A stretch of DNA of 32,359 nucleotides, from contig JAFGFC010000089.1 of NCBI GenBank assembly GCA_016931325.1, positions 1 to 32,359 of the forward strand. The letters run 5' to 3'. Shown here piece after piece: positions 15,357-23,549 of this stretch. The position numbers and the translations under genes are program-made. Position 1 is the first letter of the stretch; every line of letters begins with the position of its first letter. The DNA is from Spirochaetota bacterium. Its GTDB lineage: Bacteria; Spirochaetota; JAHITG01; JAFGFC01. The notes beneath the pieces were generated by a model. It ran no database searches and was not told the DNA's origin. It saw only the letters and a list, made by a program, of their open reading frames with translations.

Positions 15357-16820
15357 ATGGCTACAAAAAAAGAAATTTTAGAAAATACCATCAAGCGATG
15401 TAAACAGCGTAACATCATTATCCCCACCTATGAAGAGATGAGAGATCCTGAAAAGATCCCGCAGGGAATAAAAAACGAGTTAAAAAAGATCGGTTTGTGG
15501 GATCTCAATTCCAGGAACCTTTTCCGGATCACCTGGAAGAATGAACCTGTAAAATCCGGAGGCGGGTTCAATGGTGTCAATCACATGGAAATACCTTCTT
15601 CTTTATCCGGCGTGAAAGCCAGGATCATCATCCTGTTGGGAAAATTCTTTCCCACAGGCGCCCATAAGGTGGGAGCCACGTTCGGGCCCCTTGTCGAGCG
15701 GCTGGTGAAGGGAGAATTCGATCCCACCACTCAGAAAGCCTTATGGCCTTCAACCGGAAATTATTGCCGGGGTGGCGCTTATGATTCCTATCTTCTGGCC
15801 TGTCCCTCCATCGCTGTTCTGCCGGAAGGGATGTCAAAAGAAAGGTTTACGTGGCTGAAAAAGATCGGTTCCGAAGTCCATGCCACTCCGGGCGTGGAAA
15901 GTAATGTAAAAGAGGTCTTTGATAAGACCTATGAACTGAAGCAGGAAAGACCGGAAGAAGTGGTCGTCCTTAACCAGTTTGATGAAATAGGTAATCCCAT
16001 CTGGCATTATGCTGTGACAGGCGCGGCCATGGAGGAGTTGTATCATCAGAAAAAGAAAAAGAATGAAAATTTTACAGCTCTATTCCTGACCCAGGGTTCA
16101 GCCGGAACTCTGGGCTGCGGCGATTACATCAGGGCCAAGTTCCCTTCTGTAAAGGTAGGCGCGGGTGAAGCCTGGCAGTGTCCGACACTCCTTTATAACG
16201 GGTTCGGAGGGCACCGGATCGAAGGGATAGGGGATAAGCATGTTCCCTGGATATTCAATGTAAAAAATCTTGATATGGTCGCTGATATTGATGATGACCT
16301 CTGCATACGTATGATCAGGTTGTTCAATGAAAAATCGGGCCGGTCTTATCTGGAGAAAAAGATGAAAATAGATCACGGGATCGTAGGCAAACTTGATCTT
16401 TTGGGTATTTCCAGCATTGCCAATCTGGTCGGAGCCATAAAGATGGCCCGGTATTATGAGATGGACAGCGATGATATGATCTTCACCATAGCCACTGATT
16501 CCATGGAACTCTATCAGTCAAGAATAGAAGAATTGAGAAAGGAATACGGCGATTATAACGAGATACAGGCGGCCAGGGATTTTGAATCCTTCAGCAGCAT
16601 CACAACGGACCGGATGCTGGAGTTGTCCTACTGGGATAAAAAGCGGATGCATAATCTGAAATATTTTACCTGGATAGAACAGAGAGGTAAATCCGTCGAG
16701 GAGCTGGATGAGCAGTGGTATAATAAGAACTACTGGAAAGACCAGTATAACTCTTATAAAGAGTGGGATAAGAAGATAAAAGAATTCAATGAAAGAACAG
16801 GCCTCTTACGGAAGTACTAA
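15357..16820 (+). CDS. PLP-dependent enzyme of the cysteine synthase/tryptophan synthase beta superfamily, substrate unknown
   Basis: A 487-residue fold-type II pyridoxal-phosphate enzyme. PTGAHKVGA holds the probable Schiff-base Lys104; WPSTGNYCRGGA is the substrate-carboxylate loop (SGNTG-like), and TQGSAGTLGCGD (about 244-255) is the phosphate-binding glycine loop. It is longer than cysteine synthase by about 170 residues, with an extended N-terminus and a Tyr/Trp-rich C-terminal tail (SYWDKKRMHNL to the end) that may form a lid or an assembly surface. I chose ATG at 15357 with GAAGGA 9 bases upstream. It is monocistronic as far as I can see, between a terminator and a repeat. The exact reaction, beta-elimination or beta-replacement, is not visible. 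Confidence 0.85.
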   Translation: MATKKEILENTIKRCKQRNIIIPTYEEMRDPEKIPQGIKNELKKIGLWDLNSRNLFRITWKNEPVKSGGGFNGVNHMEIPSSLSGVKARIIILLGKFFPTGAHKVGATFGPLVERLVKGEFDPTTQKALWPSTGNYCRGGAYDSYLLACPSIAVLPEGMSKERFTWLKKIGSEVHATPGVESNVKEVFDKTYELKQERPEEVVVLNQFDEIGNPIWHYAVTGAAMEELYHQKKKKNENFTALFLTQGSAGTLGCGDYIRAKFPSVKVGAGEAWQCPTLLYNGFGGHRIEGIGDKHVPWIFNVKNLDMVADIDDDLCIRMIRLFNEKSGRSYLEKKMKIDHGIVGKLDLLGISSIANLVGAIKMARYYEMDSDDMIFTIATDSMELYQSRIEELRKEYGDYNEIQAARDFESFSSITTDRMLELSYWDKKRMHNLKYFTWIEQRGKSVEELDEQWYNKNYWKDQYNSYKEWDKKIKEFNERTGLLRKY

Positions 16821-16891
16821 GTTCAAAGTACTATGTACTAAGTTATAGGATTCTGAGAAATCCTAACTTAGTACTTAGAACATAGTACTTG
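16811..16891. repeat. Long imperfect inverted repeat built from AGTACT-containing units
   Basis: The end of the PLP-enzyme gene, its stop codon and the following 70 bases form an imperfect hairpin. The right arm (16858-16890) read backwards is AAGTACTATG, then TTCTAAGTACTAAGTTAGGATTT; the left arm (16826-16852) has AAGTACTATG, TACTAAGTTATAGGATT. The word AGTACT recurs at 16813, 16827, 16870 and 16884. There is no T-tract, so it is not a classic terminator. It resembles a REP/MITE-like palindromic element made of tandem near-copies. Confidence 0.65.
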
Positions 16892-16935
16892 GAAAATATC
16901 TTGATTTAGTAAATGGCAGTGTTAGATTTAAAGAC

Positions 16936-17244
16936 ATGAAAGCGGAGATCGAAAAGATACTCAAAGAAGAAGAGAAAGGGCAAAAGAGCATTGAACAGGC
17001 TGTTCTTGACTCGGAAAAGATGAAAAAGCAGGCTGATACCCAGGCTGAACAGCATATAAAAGATCAGATCGAAAAGGCGCGCCAGGAGGCGAAAGCCTTT
17101 CTGGATAAGGCCAGGGACGAATTCAACAAAGAGAGGCAGAAAGAACTGGACCAGGCGGAAACCTCGTCCCGGCACGATATTCCCAGGGATAAGAAAGAAA
17201 AACTGATCAATGAACTATTTCAATCTTTCATTACGGTCAGATAA
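16936..17244 (+). CDS. V/A-type ATPase peripheral stalk subunit, H/G-like
   Basis: A 102-residue, almost entirely helical coiled-coil protein rich in Lys, Glu and Gln (EKARQEAKAFLDKARDEF and similar heptads), like the short stalk subunit H/G (AhaH) of A/V-type ATPases, which links the catalytic head to the membrane sector. The call rests on size, coiled coil and the subunit C gene that follows 2 bases later. No strong ribosome site precedes the ATG; an 8-codon reading frame ends on it (ATGA at 16936-16939), which could allow coupled start. No catalytic subunit is nearby. A generic coiled-coil protein is the alternative. Confidence 0.65.
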   Translation: MKAEIEKILKEEEKGQKSIEQAVLDSEKMKKQADTQAEQHIKDQIEKARQEAKAFLDKARDEFNKERQKELDQAETSSRHDIPRDKKEKLINELFQSFITVR

Positions 17245-17246
17245 AT

Positions 17247-18281
17247 ATGTTCAAAGACCTGTCAAAATATGGCTTTCTGAACGCCAAGATCAGAAGCAAG
17301 ATCGGCAATCTTCTTGATGATGATGAATTCGAAGAGATGCGCGCTCATAAAAGTTATTATGAGATCATCAACTTCCTCGTGGAAAAAGAATATATCTCTC
17401 ATGAAAGCAAGGTTTCGGACATAAAAGAGATCGAATTCGAACTTTTTAAATTAAATCTGCAGACCTATCAGGATATCTATTTCTATACAAGAGAAAGAAA
17501 ATTGAAAAAATTCATCTTTCACCTGCTGGAAAAGCTGGAAGTGGAGAATTTCAAGAATATCCTGAGGTCATGGACCTATAAAGAAAGGGATATTGACCTG
17601 GATGAGTATATCTATAAAGAAAGGATATGTTATGATATCCCGGCGGAAAAACTTCTGGCCAGTGATGACATAGAGGAATTCAGAAGCCAGGTGTCGCACA
17701 CGCCTTTTTTCAGTGATATGACAGACGCCCTGGGAGATTATAAGAAAACGAACAGCCTTTTTTATCTGGAGATCGCTCTGGATAAAGGATATTATTCCCG
17801 GATATTCTCTTCCCTGGACCTTTTGACCGGCCGCGATCAGAAGATCGTGAAAAAGTTCATCGGGTTCGAGATCGATGTGCAGAATCTTATCCATCTGATC
17901 CGGTTCAAGAACTATTATGATCTCAATCCGGCCCTGGCCCTGAAGAACGTTATTTCATCCGGGTACAGGTTTTCCCAGGATTTCCTTTCCAGTTTCTACA
18001 GTTCGACAGAGTTGAAGTCTGATATCCTGGGGCTTTTTTCCGGGCTGCCGAAATTCATGGCCTCGGAATTCTCGAACAAGATCAAGACCGAGTTGAGCTT
18101 GAAGAACAAGATGATGCTCATCGAAGACCTGTTAATGCAGGTGTTGATGAACCAGGTGAGAAATACCCTGACCGGGTATCCTTTCACCATCGGGATCATT
18201 ATTGTCTATCTCCTGCTGAAACACCTGGAGATCAAGAACATTATTTCCATATTGAATTTAAAGTATTATGAGTTGATATGA
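17247..18281 (+). CDS. V-type ATP synthase subunit C (d-type)
   Basis: A 344-residue all-helical protein of the V/A-ATPase subunit C/d family, the funnel-shaped coupler between central stalk and membrane rotor. The start MFKDLSKYGFLNAKIRSKIGNLL is characteristic (Y-x-x-x-NAK-R), and the C-terminal GYPFTIGIIIVYLLLKHLEI matches the conserved helix before the usual end. The last few residues are LKYYELI; the family normally has about ten more, so the tail is slightly short. It starts 2 bases after the stalk gene, and no other ATPase subunit follows, since the next gene is a surface protein. Confidence 0.88.
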   Translation: MFKDLSKYGFLNAKIRSKIGNLLDDDEFEEMRAHKSYYEIINFLVEKEYISHESKVSDIKEIEFELFKLNLQTYQDIYFYTRERKLKKFIFHLLEKLEVENFKNILRSWTYKERDIDLDEYIYKERICYDIPAEKLLASDDIEEFRSQVSHTPFFSDMTDALGDYKKTNSLFYLEIALDKGYYSRIFSSLDLLTGRDQKIVKKFIGFEIDVQNLIHLIRFKNYYDLNPALALKNVISSGYRFSQDFLSSFYSSTELKSDILGLFSGLPKFMASEFSNKIKTELSLKNKMMLIEDLLMQVLMNQVRNTLTGYPFTIGIIIVYLLLKHLEIKNIISILNLKYYELI

Positions 18282-18316
18282 AAAATTCATAATTTTAATG
18301 TTTTGCGGAGGAAAAT

Positions 18317-21300
18317 ATGAAAAGATTCATAAACAGAATAATATTATTAATATCTATTATACTACTTGTATACGGAAACCTTTTTGCCGGCGCCAAGATC
18401 GTTATCACACGAGTTTGGTGTAATAATGACTATTATGGTGTTGATGGTTTTGAGATACAGAATGTCGGGGATTCTGCAACAAACATAAATGGCTGGGCCG
18501 TTGCAGACGGTGATGGAACTGATGCCCCTTTTACATCCTCAGATTTAACCATACAGCCGGGTGAGATCGCTATTATATTAAATACGGGTGGAGGCAATGA
18601 GAATGATGCTACAGGTATAGGCACCAATTATATCTGGGACCTTACTCAACTTTTTGGAGGTACAGTTACAACTACCGAATCTGTAGCTGTGGGATATGGC
18701 ACATCCGGTAATGGTTTTTCTGGGCTAACTATATTTGATGCTTTGCTTTATAACGATGATGGCGTAACAGCTGATGATGATGCCGGGGCTGTTGTGACGG
18801 CAGGGCAGTGGAGTCCCGATGCGAGTGGCGCCAATCATTTTAATAAGAATCCAAACAATGTCATGATCAGAACTAATTTTGATTCTGATACTAAAATTGA
18901 CTGGCAAAGTATGACAGCCGCAACCTATCCGGTGGGGTCTACTTTCTGGGGTTCAGTAGCCTTAAAGAAGGCAATATTCTATGGAACAAATGATAAATGT
19001 TATGTTCAGGTTTCAGATTTGGATCTGGCAGGTGGTTCGCAGAATATTAATGTTAAAAGTGATACAGATGGCACAGGTATTACCGTGACATTATACCTGA
19101 AATCAACCAGTATCTATACAGGCAGTTTCGGATTTTCTACTGTGGGCTCTGGCGGTGGCAAGATACAGATTTCCAACAATGATACGATAACAGTGACTTA
19201 TACAGATTTAAAAGATCATGACGCCAATGCTGGCAATGATGATAAAATTCGAACCGGTGTCTGGTATCTATCCGTTCCTCCAAAAATATCAAATCCCCTG
19301 GCCACTCCTGATTTAGTTTTAAACGATGGCCTGACAACGACTTTATTGACCGCAAAAGTATCAAACAGAGGGGATGGGATAGGTAATGTGTATATGGATC
19401 TTTCTTCCATAAGTAATAGCGCCACACAGACCATGTATGATGATGCAACACACGGTGATCAGATTTCATCTGACGGTATATACAGTTATGAAACAACTGT
19501 CCCTGTTATTTCTTCAAAAGGAGAAAAGTCACTGCCTGTACGCGCGTATGAAAGCAATAATATAGTTTATGATACAGGTTCTATCACGCTGACAGTGGGA
19601 GGCATTGCTCAAAGTGTTATTATAAGTGAAGTAATGGTTAACGGTTCAGGGTCTAACGATGATGAATTTGTAGAACTTTATAATCCAACATCCTCTGCTG
19701 TCAATCTTCAGGGCTGGAAATTGGAAAGAAAAGGCTATACCGGAACACCAAATAATCTTTTGAATTCTTTCCCTAACAAGTCCATCCCGGCACACGGATT
19801 TTTCCTGATCGCTCCTCCGGAATATACCGGTTCAACAGCACCTGACGCCGATTACTCTACTGCTGAGCATATGTCAGGAGGTTCATATGGGGGAACGGTT
19901 GTTCTTTATAATAATAGCGGAATAGTGGTCGATAAATTGGGTTATAAAGGGACAGGAGGGACGACAGGAACCTGTGTTGATTTTGAAGGAGATCCTTATC
20001 CTGTTCCGCCCGGGCCTGCTCCCAATGGCGGAAGTTATGAAAGGAAGGCAAAAATTTCTTCCACTGACACCACCATGACAAATGGAGGTCTTGATGAATT
20101 GAAGGGAAATGGTTGGGATACAGATAGAAATGATCAGGATTTTATTATCAGAGCTTTATCAGAACCTCAGAATTCAACCAATACCAGTGAAACTCCCGGG
20201 GAAAAAATAAATATTACCTTATCCCAGGTTACCACATCTACAGGTTATCCAAAAAGCGCAAGGACGTTGATGGCCTTTAAATTAGACAATACATCCACAA
20301 GCAATATCAGCACTATAAGGATTCAGAACAAGGGAACTATGTTATCCAATGAAATTCTGCCTCTGCAAATATGGCGGGACGCTAATAAAGATGGTCTCTG
20401 GCAGGGAGGAACCGATGTTTATATCAACACTTCAACTTTTGCTAATGGTAAGTGGACTTTCAGCTCGCTGAATATTCCTTCGGGAACAAATTATGTACTT
20501 ATGACAATATTCAGTAATACAGTACGCCATCAGAGAGCATTCAAAGGATTCATCAATATAGATGATATTGTAGGCGTGGATGGTGCTAAAAACATTGCTG
20601 CGGCTTCAAATCAATATTATCAGATCGCTTTTCGCATGGCTCCCTCTATCCAATCCCTGAAAACCAACATTGACAATGGAACAGCATCAGTAACCAATAA
20701 TAATTCTGATACCTGGGATCTGACGGCAACATTGACGGAAAACTCTAATTCAGGTATCGTGGCAAGGCTGGACCTCAGCGCTCTGTATGGTGTGTCTAAA
20801 ATAACAAATCTGATCAATTATGGAGGGAATTTATACGCCTTATCAAATTTGACTGTTCCCACTTCTTCCCCTTTAAGTAATCAACCGGTTATCCTTCGGG
20901 CTTATGATGCTTTTCAGGATGTTGTTACCATTCAGACGACATACATCACAGTAACGGGAAATGCGCCACCCCAGATAACATCTTTTATAGTTAATCCGAC
21001 TACTGTTATGGCTGGCAATTCTGTTACTTTTGCTCTCAATGCTAATGATCCTGATGGATCTATTACATCCGCTGTTCTTAATCTGAGTACTATAGGTGGT
21101 TCAGCAGCTCAGGCCATGAACAGTGTTACCACCACTTCATGGACTTTGGGATATACCATACCTCAAACTATTTTAGAAGGAACTAATTCTATTCAGGTTA
21201 CTGTCACTGATGATCTGGGAAGTTCAGCTATCGCTTTTGTTTCTCTCATCGTAACAGAATATAAAGTGGAATATTACTCGGACTTGAATGAAGCGCATCC

Positions 21301-21532
21301 CTATAATACCATTATCCCGGCTGATGTGACAAAAGTAAAATTTGTCAAACTATCGCAAGGGACAAAAATAACAATATACACAATATCTGGAAATAAAATA
21401 GATGAGTTAACGGCTACCGATGCAGAAGTGGAATGGCAGATACCGGACAAGCTGGTAGCCGGTGTGTATATTGCTTATTTAAAAGACGCCCAGGGGTATA
21501 CGAAGACGGTCAAGATCATAAGGATTAAATGA
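18317..21532 (+). CDS. Large surface protein with two lamin-tail-like domains and FlgD/T9SS-like C-terminal domain
   Basis: A 1071-residue secreted protein. Signal peptide about 1-24. Residues about 25-215 and 434-580 are lamin-tail (LTD) domains; the second shows ISEVMVNGSG, DDEFVELYNPTSSAVNLQGW and DKLGYKGTGG. Between them are Ig/adhesion-like beta domains (about 225-320 and 325-430). A PKD/Ig-like domain starts near 883 (TSFIVNPTTVMAGNSVTF). The last 85 residues (ITIYTISGNKIDELTATDAE, VAGVYIAYLKDAQGYTKTVK) have the FlgD-Ig/T9SS sorting-domain pattern. A GCGGAGG ribosome site lies 5 bases before ATG. Its likely place is the cell surface or outside; a nuclease or enzyme domain is not visible. 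A PorV-family barrel follows. Confidence 0.85.
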   Translation: MKRFINRIILLISIILLVYGNLFAGAKIVITRVWCNNDYYGVDGFEIQNVGDSATNINGWAVADGDGTDAPFTSSDLTIQPGEIAIILNTGGGNENDATGIGTNYIWDLTQLFGGTVTTTESVAVGYGTSGNGFSGLTIFDALLYNDDGVTADDDAGAVVTAGQWSPDASGANHFNKNPNNVMIRTNFDSDTKIDWQSMTAATYPVGSTFWGSVALKKAIFYGTNDKCYVQVSDLDLAGGSQNINVKSDTDGTGITVTLYLKSTSIYTGSFGFSTVGSGGGKIQISNNDTITVTYTDLKDHDANAGNDDKIRTGVWYLSVPPKISNPLATPDLVLNDGLTTTLLTAKVSNRGDGIGNVYMDLSSISNSATQTMYDDATHGDQISSDGIYSYETTVPVISSKGEKSLPVRAYESNNIVYDTGSITLTVGGIAQSVIISEVMVNGSGSNDDEFVELYNPTSSAVNLQGWKLERKGYTGTPNNLLNSFPNKSIPAHGFFLIAPPEYTGSTAPDADYSTAEHMSGGSYGGTVVLYNNSGIVVDKLGYKGTGGTTGTCVDFEGDPYPVPPGPAPNGGSYERKAKISSTDTTMTNGGLDELKGNGWDTDRNDQDFIIRALSEPQNSTNTSETPGEKINITLSQVTTSTGYPKSARTLMAFKLDNTSTSNISTIRIQNKGTMLSNEILPLQIWRDANKDGLWQGGTDVYINTSTFANGKWTFSSLNIPSGTNYVLMTIFSNTVRHQRAFKGFINIDDIVGVDGAKNIAAASNQYYQIAFRMAPSIQSLKTNIDNGTASVTNNNSDTWDLTATLTENSNSGIVARLDLSALYGVSKITNLINYGGNLYALSNLTVPTSSPLSNQPVILRAYDAFQDVVTIQTTYITVTGNAPPQITSFIVNPTTVMAGNSVTFALNANDPDGSITSAVLNLSTIGGSAAQAMNSVTTTSWTLGYTIPQTILEGTNSIQVTVTDDLGSSAIAFVSLIVTEYKVEYYSDLNEAHPYNTIIPADVTKVKFVKLSQGTKITIYTISGNKIDELTATDAEVEWQIPDKLVAGVYIAYLKDAQGYTKTVKIIRIK

Positions 21533-21545
21533 TTTTAATATAAGT

Positions 21546-21585
21546 GTTCAAGGAGTCGAGGGTCCAAGGGGTCAAGGATTATAGG
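21546..21585. repeat. Tandem octamers ending in AGG (five units)
   Basis: Five adjacent 8-base units: GTTCAAGG, AGTCGAGG, GTCCAAGG, GGTCAAGG and ATTATAGG. All share the AGG end and most share the TCAAGG core. They stand in the gap between two genes, directly before two hairpins, and have no coding role that I can see. Confidence 0.7.
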
Positions 21586-21603
21586 CGGGGTTTTCAACCC
21601 CGC
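21585..21603. repeat. GC-rich hairpin 1 before the PorV-like gene
   Basis: GCGGGGTT and AACCCCGC form a perfect 8-bp stem around a TTC loop. No T-tract follows, so termination is unlikely; an RNA structure or dispersed repeat is more likely. Confidence 0.7.
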
Positions 21604-21612
21604 AAATGCATG

Positions 21613-21630
21613 CGGGACAGGAATGTCCCG
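21613..21630. repeat. GC-rich hairpin 2 before the PorV-like gene
   Basis: CGGGAC and GTCCCG form a perfect 6-bp stem around AGGAAT. It lies 10 bases after hairpin 1. A TATAAT at 21649-21654 could be a -10 box of the following gene, but its -35 position falls inside this hairpin and does not match well. Confidence 0.65.
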
Positions 21631-21674
21631 GTTATCGGTAATTATATCTATAATGAAATTATGGAGGCGACAGT

Positions 21675-22736
21675 ATGAAAAGGATATTATTTTTGTCATT
21701 TATTCTTTTATGCGTGACAGGGCTGTTGAAAGCCGTAGACCCCGGAACAAAATCCATGACGTTCTTGAATATCGCTCCCAATCCCAGAGCCTCGGCTTTA
21801 GGCGAAGGGTTTACCGCCCTTGCCGATGATGTATCGGCTGTTTATTTTAATCCGGCCGGGATCGCTAATTTGAAGAATACCCAGGTAGCCGCCAATGTCA
21901 ATCTGTACATCGCCTCGATAAATTATTTTAACTTTCAGGCGGCTCACCCCTTTGGGTTCGGCACGCTGGGTGTCAACGCCTCTTTTGTGAGCTATGGCGA
22001 TATTGATAATTATGAGAACGGGCAGCTTCTGGGAACCATTGCCCCTTCTGATGTACTGGCTTCTCTGGCTTACGGCTTGAAGATAACTGACAAATTCCAG
22101 GCCGGCTTGAGTCTGAAATATGTATCTGAAAAATTGACCGATACTTATTCCGGCAGCGCCTTCGGGATCGACCTGGGTCTTTTATACCTGGAGCTTTTCA
22201 AACATCTCAATGTCGGCCTGGTGGCGCAGAACATTGGCAGCGGGCCGCAGTTCAGTCAAGAGACCGGCAGTCTGCCGCTTACCATCAAGCTGGGAACGGT
22301 CTATACTTATCGATTGTACAGGGCTGTCGCCGGATTAAAGGATATCAATGTGCTGGTTGATTTTATCTTTCCCTCTGACGCGGATATGCAGACCCGATAT
22401 GGACTGGAGGCCTGGTGGTATAATCTTGGCGGAGGGTTGCTGGATGCCGCTTTAAGAATAGGCGCCAAGTTCCCGACCGATTTTGATGTTGTTTCCAGTC
22501 TCACGTTCGGCGCCGGGATCAGGATGTTCAACACCCAGCTGGACTATGCGATGGTCAATTTCGGGGATCTGGGAATGACCCACCGCATCGGGGTGCTTTA
22601 CCGGTTTGGTGATATTATGAAACCTTTTGAACCGCCGCCGTCAAAAGAAGAAGTGAAGGAAGAGAAAAAAGAAGAAAAACCTGTCGAAGAAGAAGAGGAA
22701 GAGATAGAAGAAGAGTTTGAATTTGAAGAAGAATAG
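21675..22736 (+). CDS. PorV/PorQ-family outer membrane barrel with acidic tail
   Basis: A 353-residue outer-membrane protein of the PorV/UPF0164 family (FadL-related barrel). Signal peptide about 1-20, then the signature NPRASALGEGFTALADDVSA followed by VYFNPAGIANL, as in PorV. The body alternates strands with Gly and aromatic residues (TLGVNASFVSYGDI, GAGIRMF) and ends in GVLYRFG. A 39-residue tail from about 315 is made mainly of Glu, Lys and Pro and ends in Glu, unlike a normal barrel end. In the type IX secretion system PorV receives cargo with C-terminal sorting domains; the gene just upstream encodes such a domain. A GGAGGCG ribosome site precedes the ATG. Confidence 0.88.
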   Translation: MKRILFLSFILLCVTGLLKAVDPGTKSMTFLNIAPNPRASALGEGFTALADDVSAVYFNPAGIANLKNTQVAANVNLYIASINYFNFQAAHPFGFGTLGVNASFVSYGDIDNYENGQLLGTIAPSDVLASLAYGLKITDKFQAGLSLKYVSEKLTDTYSGSAFGIDLGLLYLELFKHLNVGLVAQNIGSGPQFSQETGSLPLTIKLGTVYTYRLYRAVAGLKDINVLVDFIFPSDADMQTRYGLEAWWYNLGGGLLDAALRIGAKFPTDFDVVSSLTFGAGIRMFNTQLDYAMVNFGDLGMTHRIGVLYRFGDIMKPFEPPPSKEEVKEEKKEEKPVEEEEEEIEEEFEFEEE

Positions 22737-22814
22737 TATAAAAGAATACAAAAATACCAATTGAGAATTCAGGATTAGGAAAAGAGATCCTTACTGATTG
22801 TTTAAAATAGAAAA

Positions 22815-23549
22815 ATGAAAGCATATATAGGGACGTCCGGGTATAATTACTCCTCCTGGAATGAGAGATTCTATCCACAGAAGATGAATACAAAACAGAT
22901 GTTCCAGTATTATTCAGAAAAATTCTCAACTGTTGAAATTAACTATACCTTCTATCATACTCCAAGGGAAACGACCCTGCATAACTGGTTCAAGGTTGCG
23001 CCACCTGATTTCAAGTATACGCTCAAGGTCCCGCGGAAGATCACGCATGTCAGGCGGTTGAAAGATTGCGAAGAATTGATCAAGGAATTTAATTCTCTGG
23101 CCCTGATCCTGAAAGAAAAGTGCGGAGTGATACTTTTCCAGATGCCTCCCTCTTTCAAGTTTAACAAAGAAAATTTCAAGAGGGTTGAACAGAGTTTTAA
23201 AAAATTGAATAAAAAATTGATCTATGCCATCGAATTCAGGCATAATTCCTGGTTTGATTCAGCAGAGATCAAAACCCTCTGTCGCAGGCACAGGGTCAGT
23301 TTTTGCGCGGTGTCAGCTCCGGGCATCAAATTTGAACCTGTTGAAACATCCGATCATTTTTATCTCAGGCTTCACGGCAGGGATAAGTGGTATGATCATG
23401 ATTATTCGAAAAAAGAATTGCGGGAATATGCCGGGATCCTGGATCAATTTATAAAAAAGGGAAAGACGGTCTGGGTCTATTTTAACAATGATGTGCAGGC
23501 CAGGGCTCCCAAGAACGCCTTGCTTTTAAAGGAGTTGATGAAGGCATGA
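22815..23549 (+). CDS. DUF72 family protein (YecE-like)
   Basis: A 244-residue cytoplasmic TIM-barrel-like protein of unknown activity. It begins YIGTSGYNYSSW, and the body has FSTVEINYTFYHTPR, FKYTLKVPRKITHVRRL, ILFQMPPSF, IEFRHNSWF, YLRLHGR and VWVYFNNDVQARAPKNALLL, all usual DUF72 landmarks. I saw no ribosome site before the ATG, although the N-terminus is in the normal place. Its stop overlaps the next start (ATGA), so it is translationally coupled to the methyltransferase-nitroreductase gene. The coupling is a hint that the two products act together, not proof. Confidence 0.92.
   Translation: MKAYIGTSGYNYSSWNERFYPQKMNTKQMFQYYSEKFSTVEINYTFYHTPRETTLHNWFKVAPPDFKYTLKVPRKITHVRRLKDCEELIKEFNSLALILKEKCGVILFQMPPSFKFNKENFKRVEQSFKKLNKKLIYAIEFRHNSWFDSAEIKTLCRRHRVSFCAVSAPGIKFEPVETSDHFYLRLHGRDKWYDHDYSKKELREYAGILDQFIKKGKTVWVYFNNDVQARAPKNALLLKELMKA

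Noticed and set aside
19137-19496. Minus-strand open frame of 119 codons inside the lamin-tail gene
   Set aside because: It is antisense to a well-supported gene, has no ribosome site and its protein has no recognisable composition or motif.
21546-21585. Tandem octamers as a CRISPR array
   Set aside because: Units are only 8 bases long and adjacent, with no spacers and no cas genes nearby.
21585-21630. The two GC-rich stems as intrinsic terminators
   Set aside because: Neither is followed by a T-tract on either strand.
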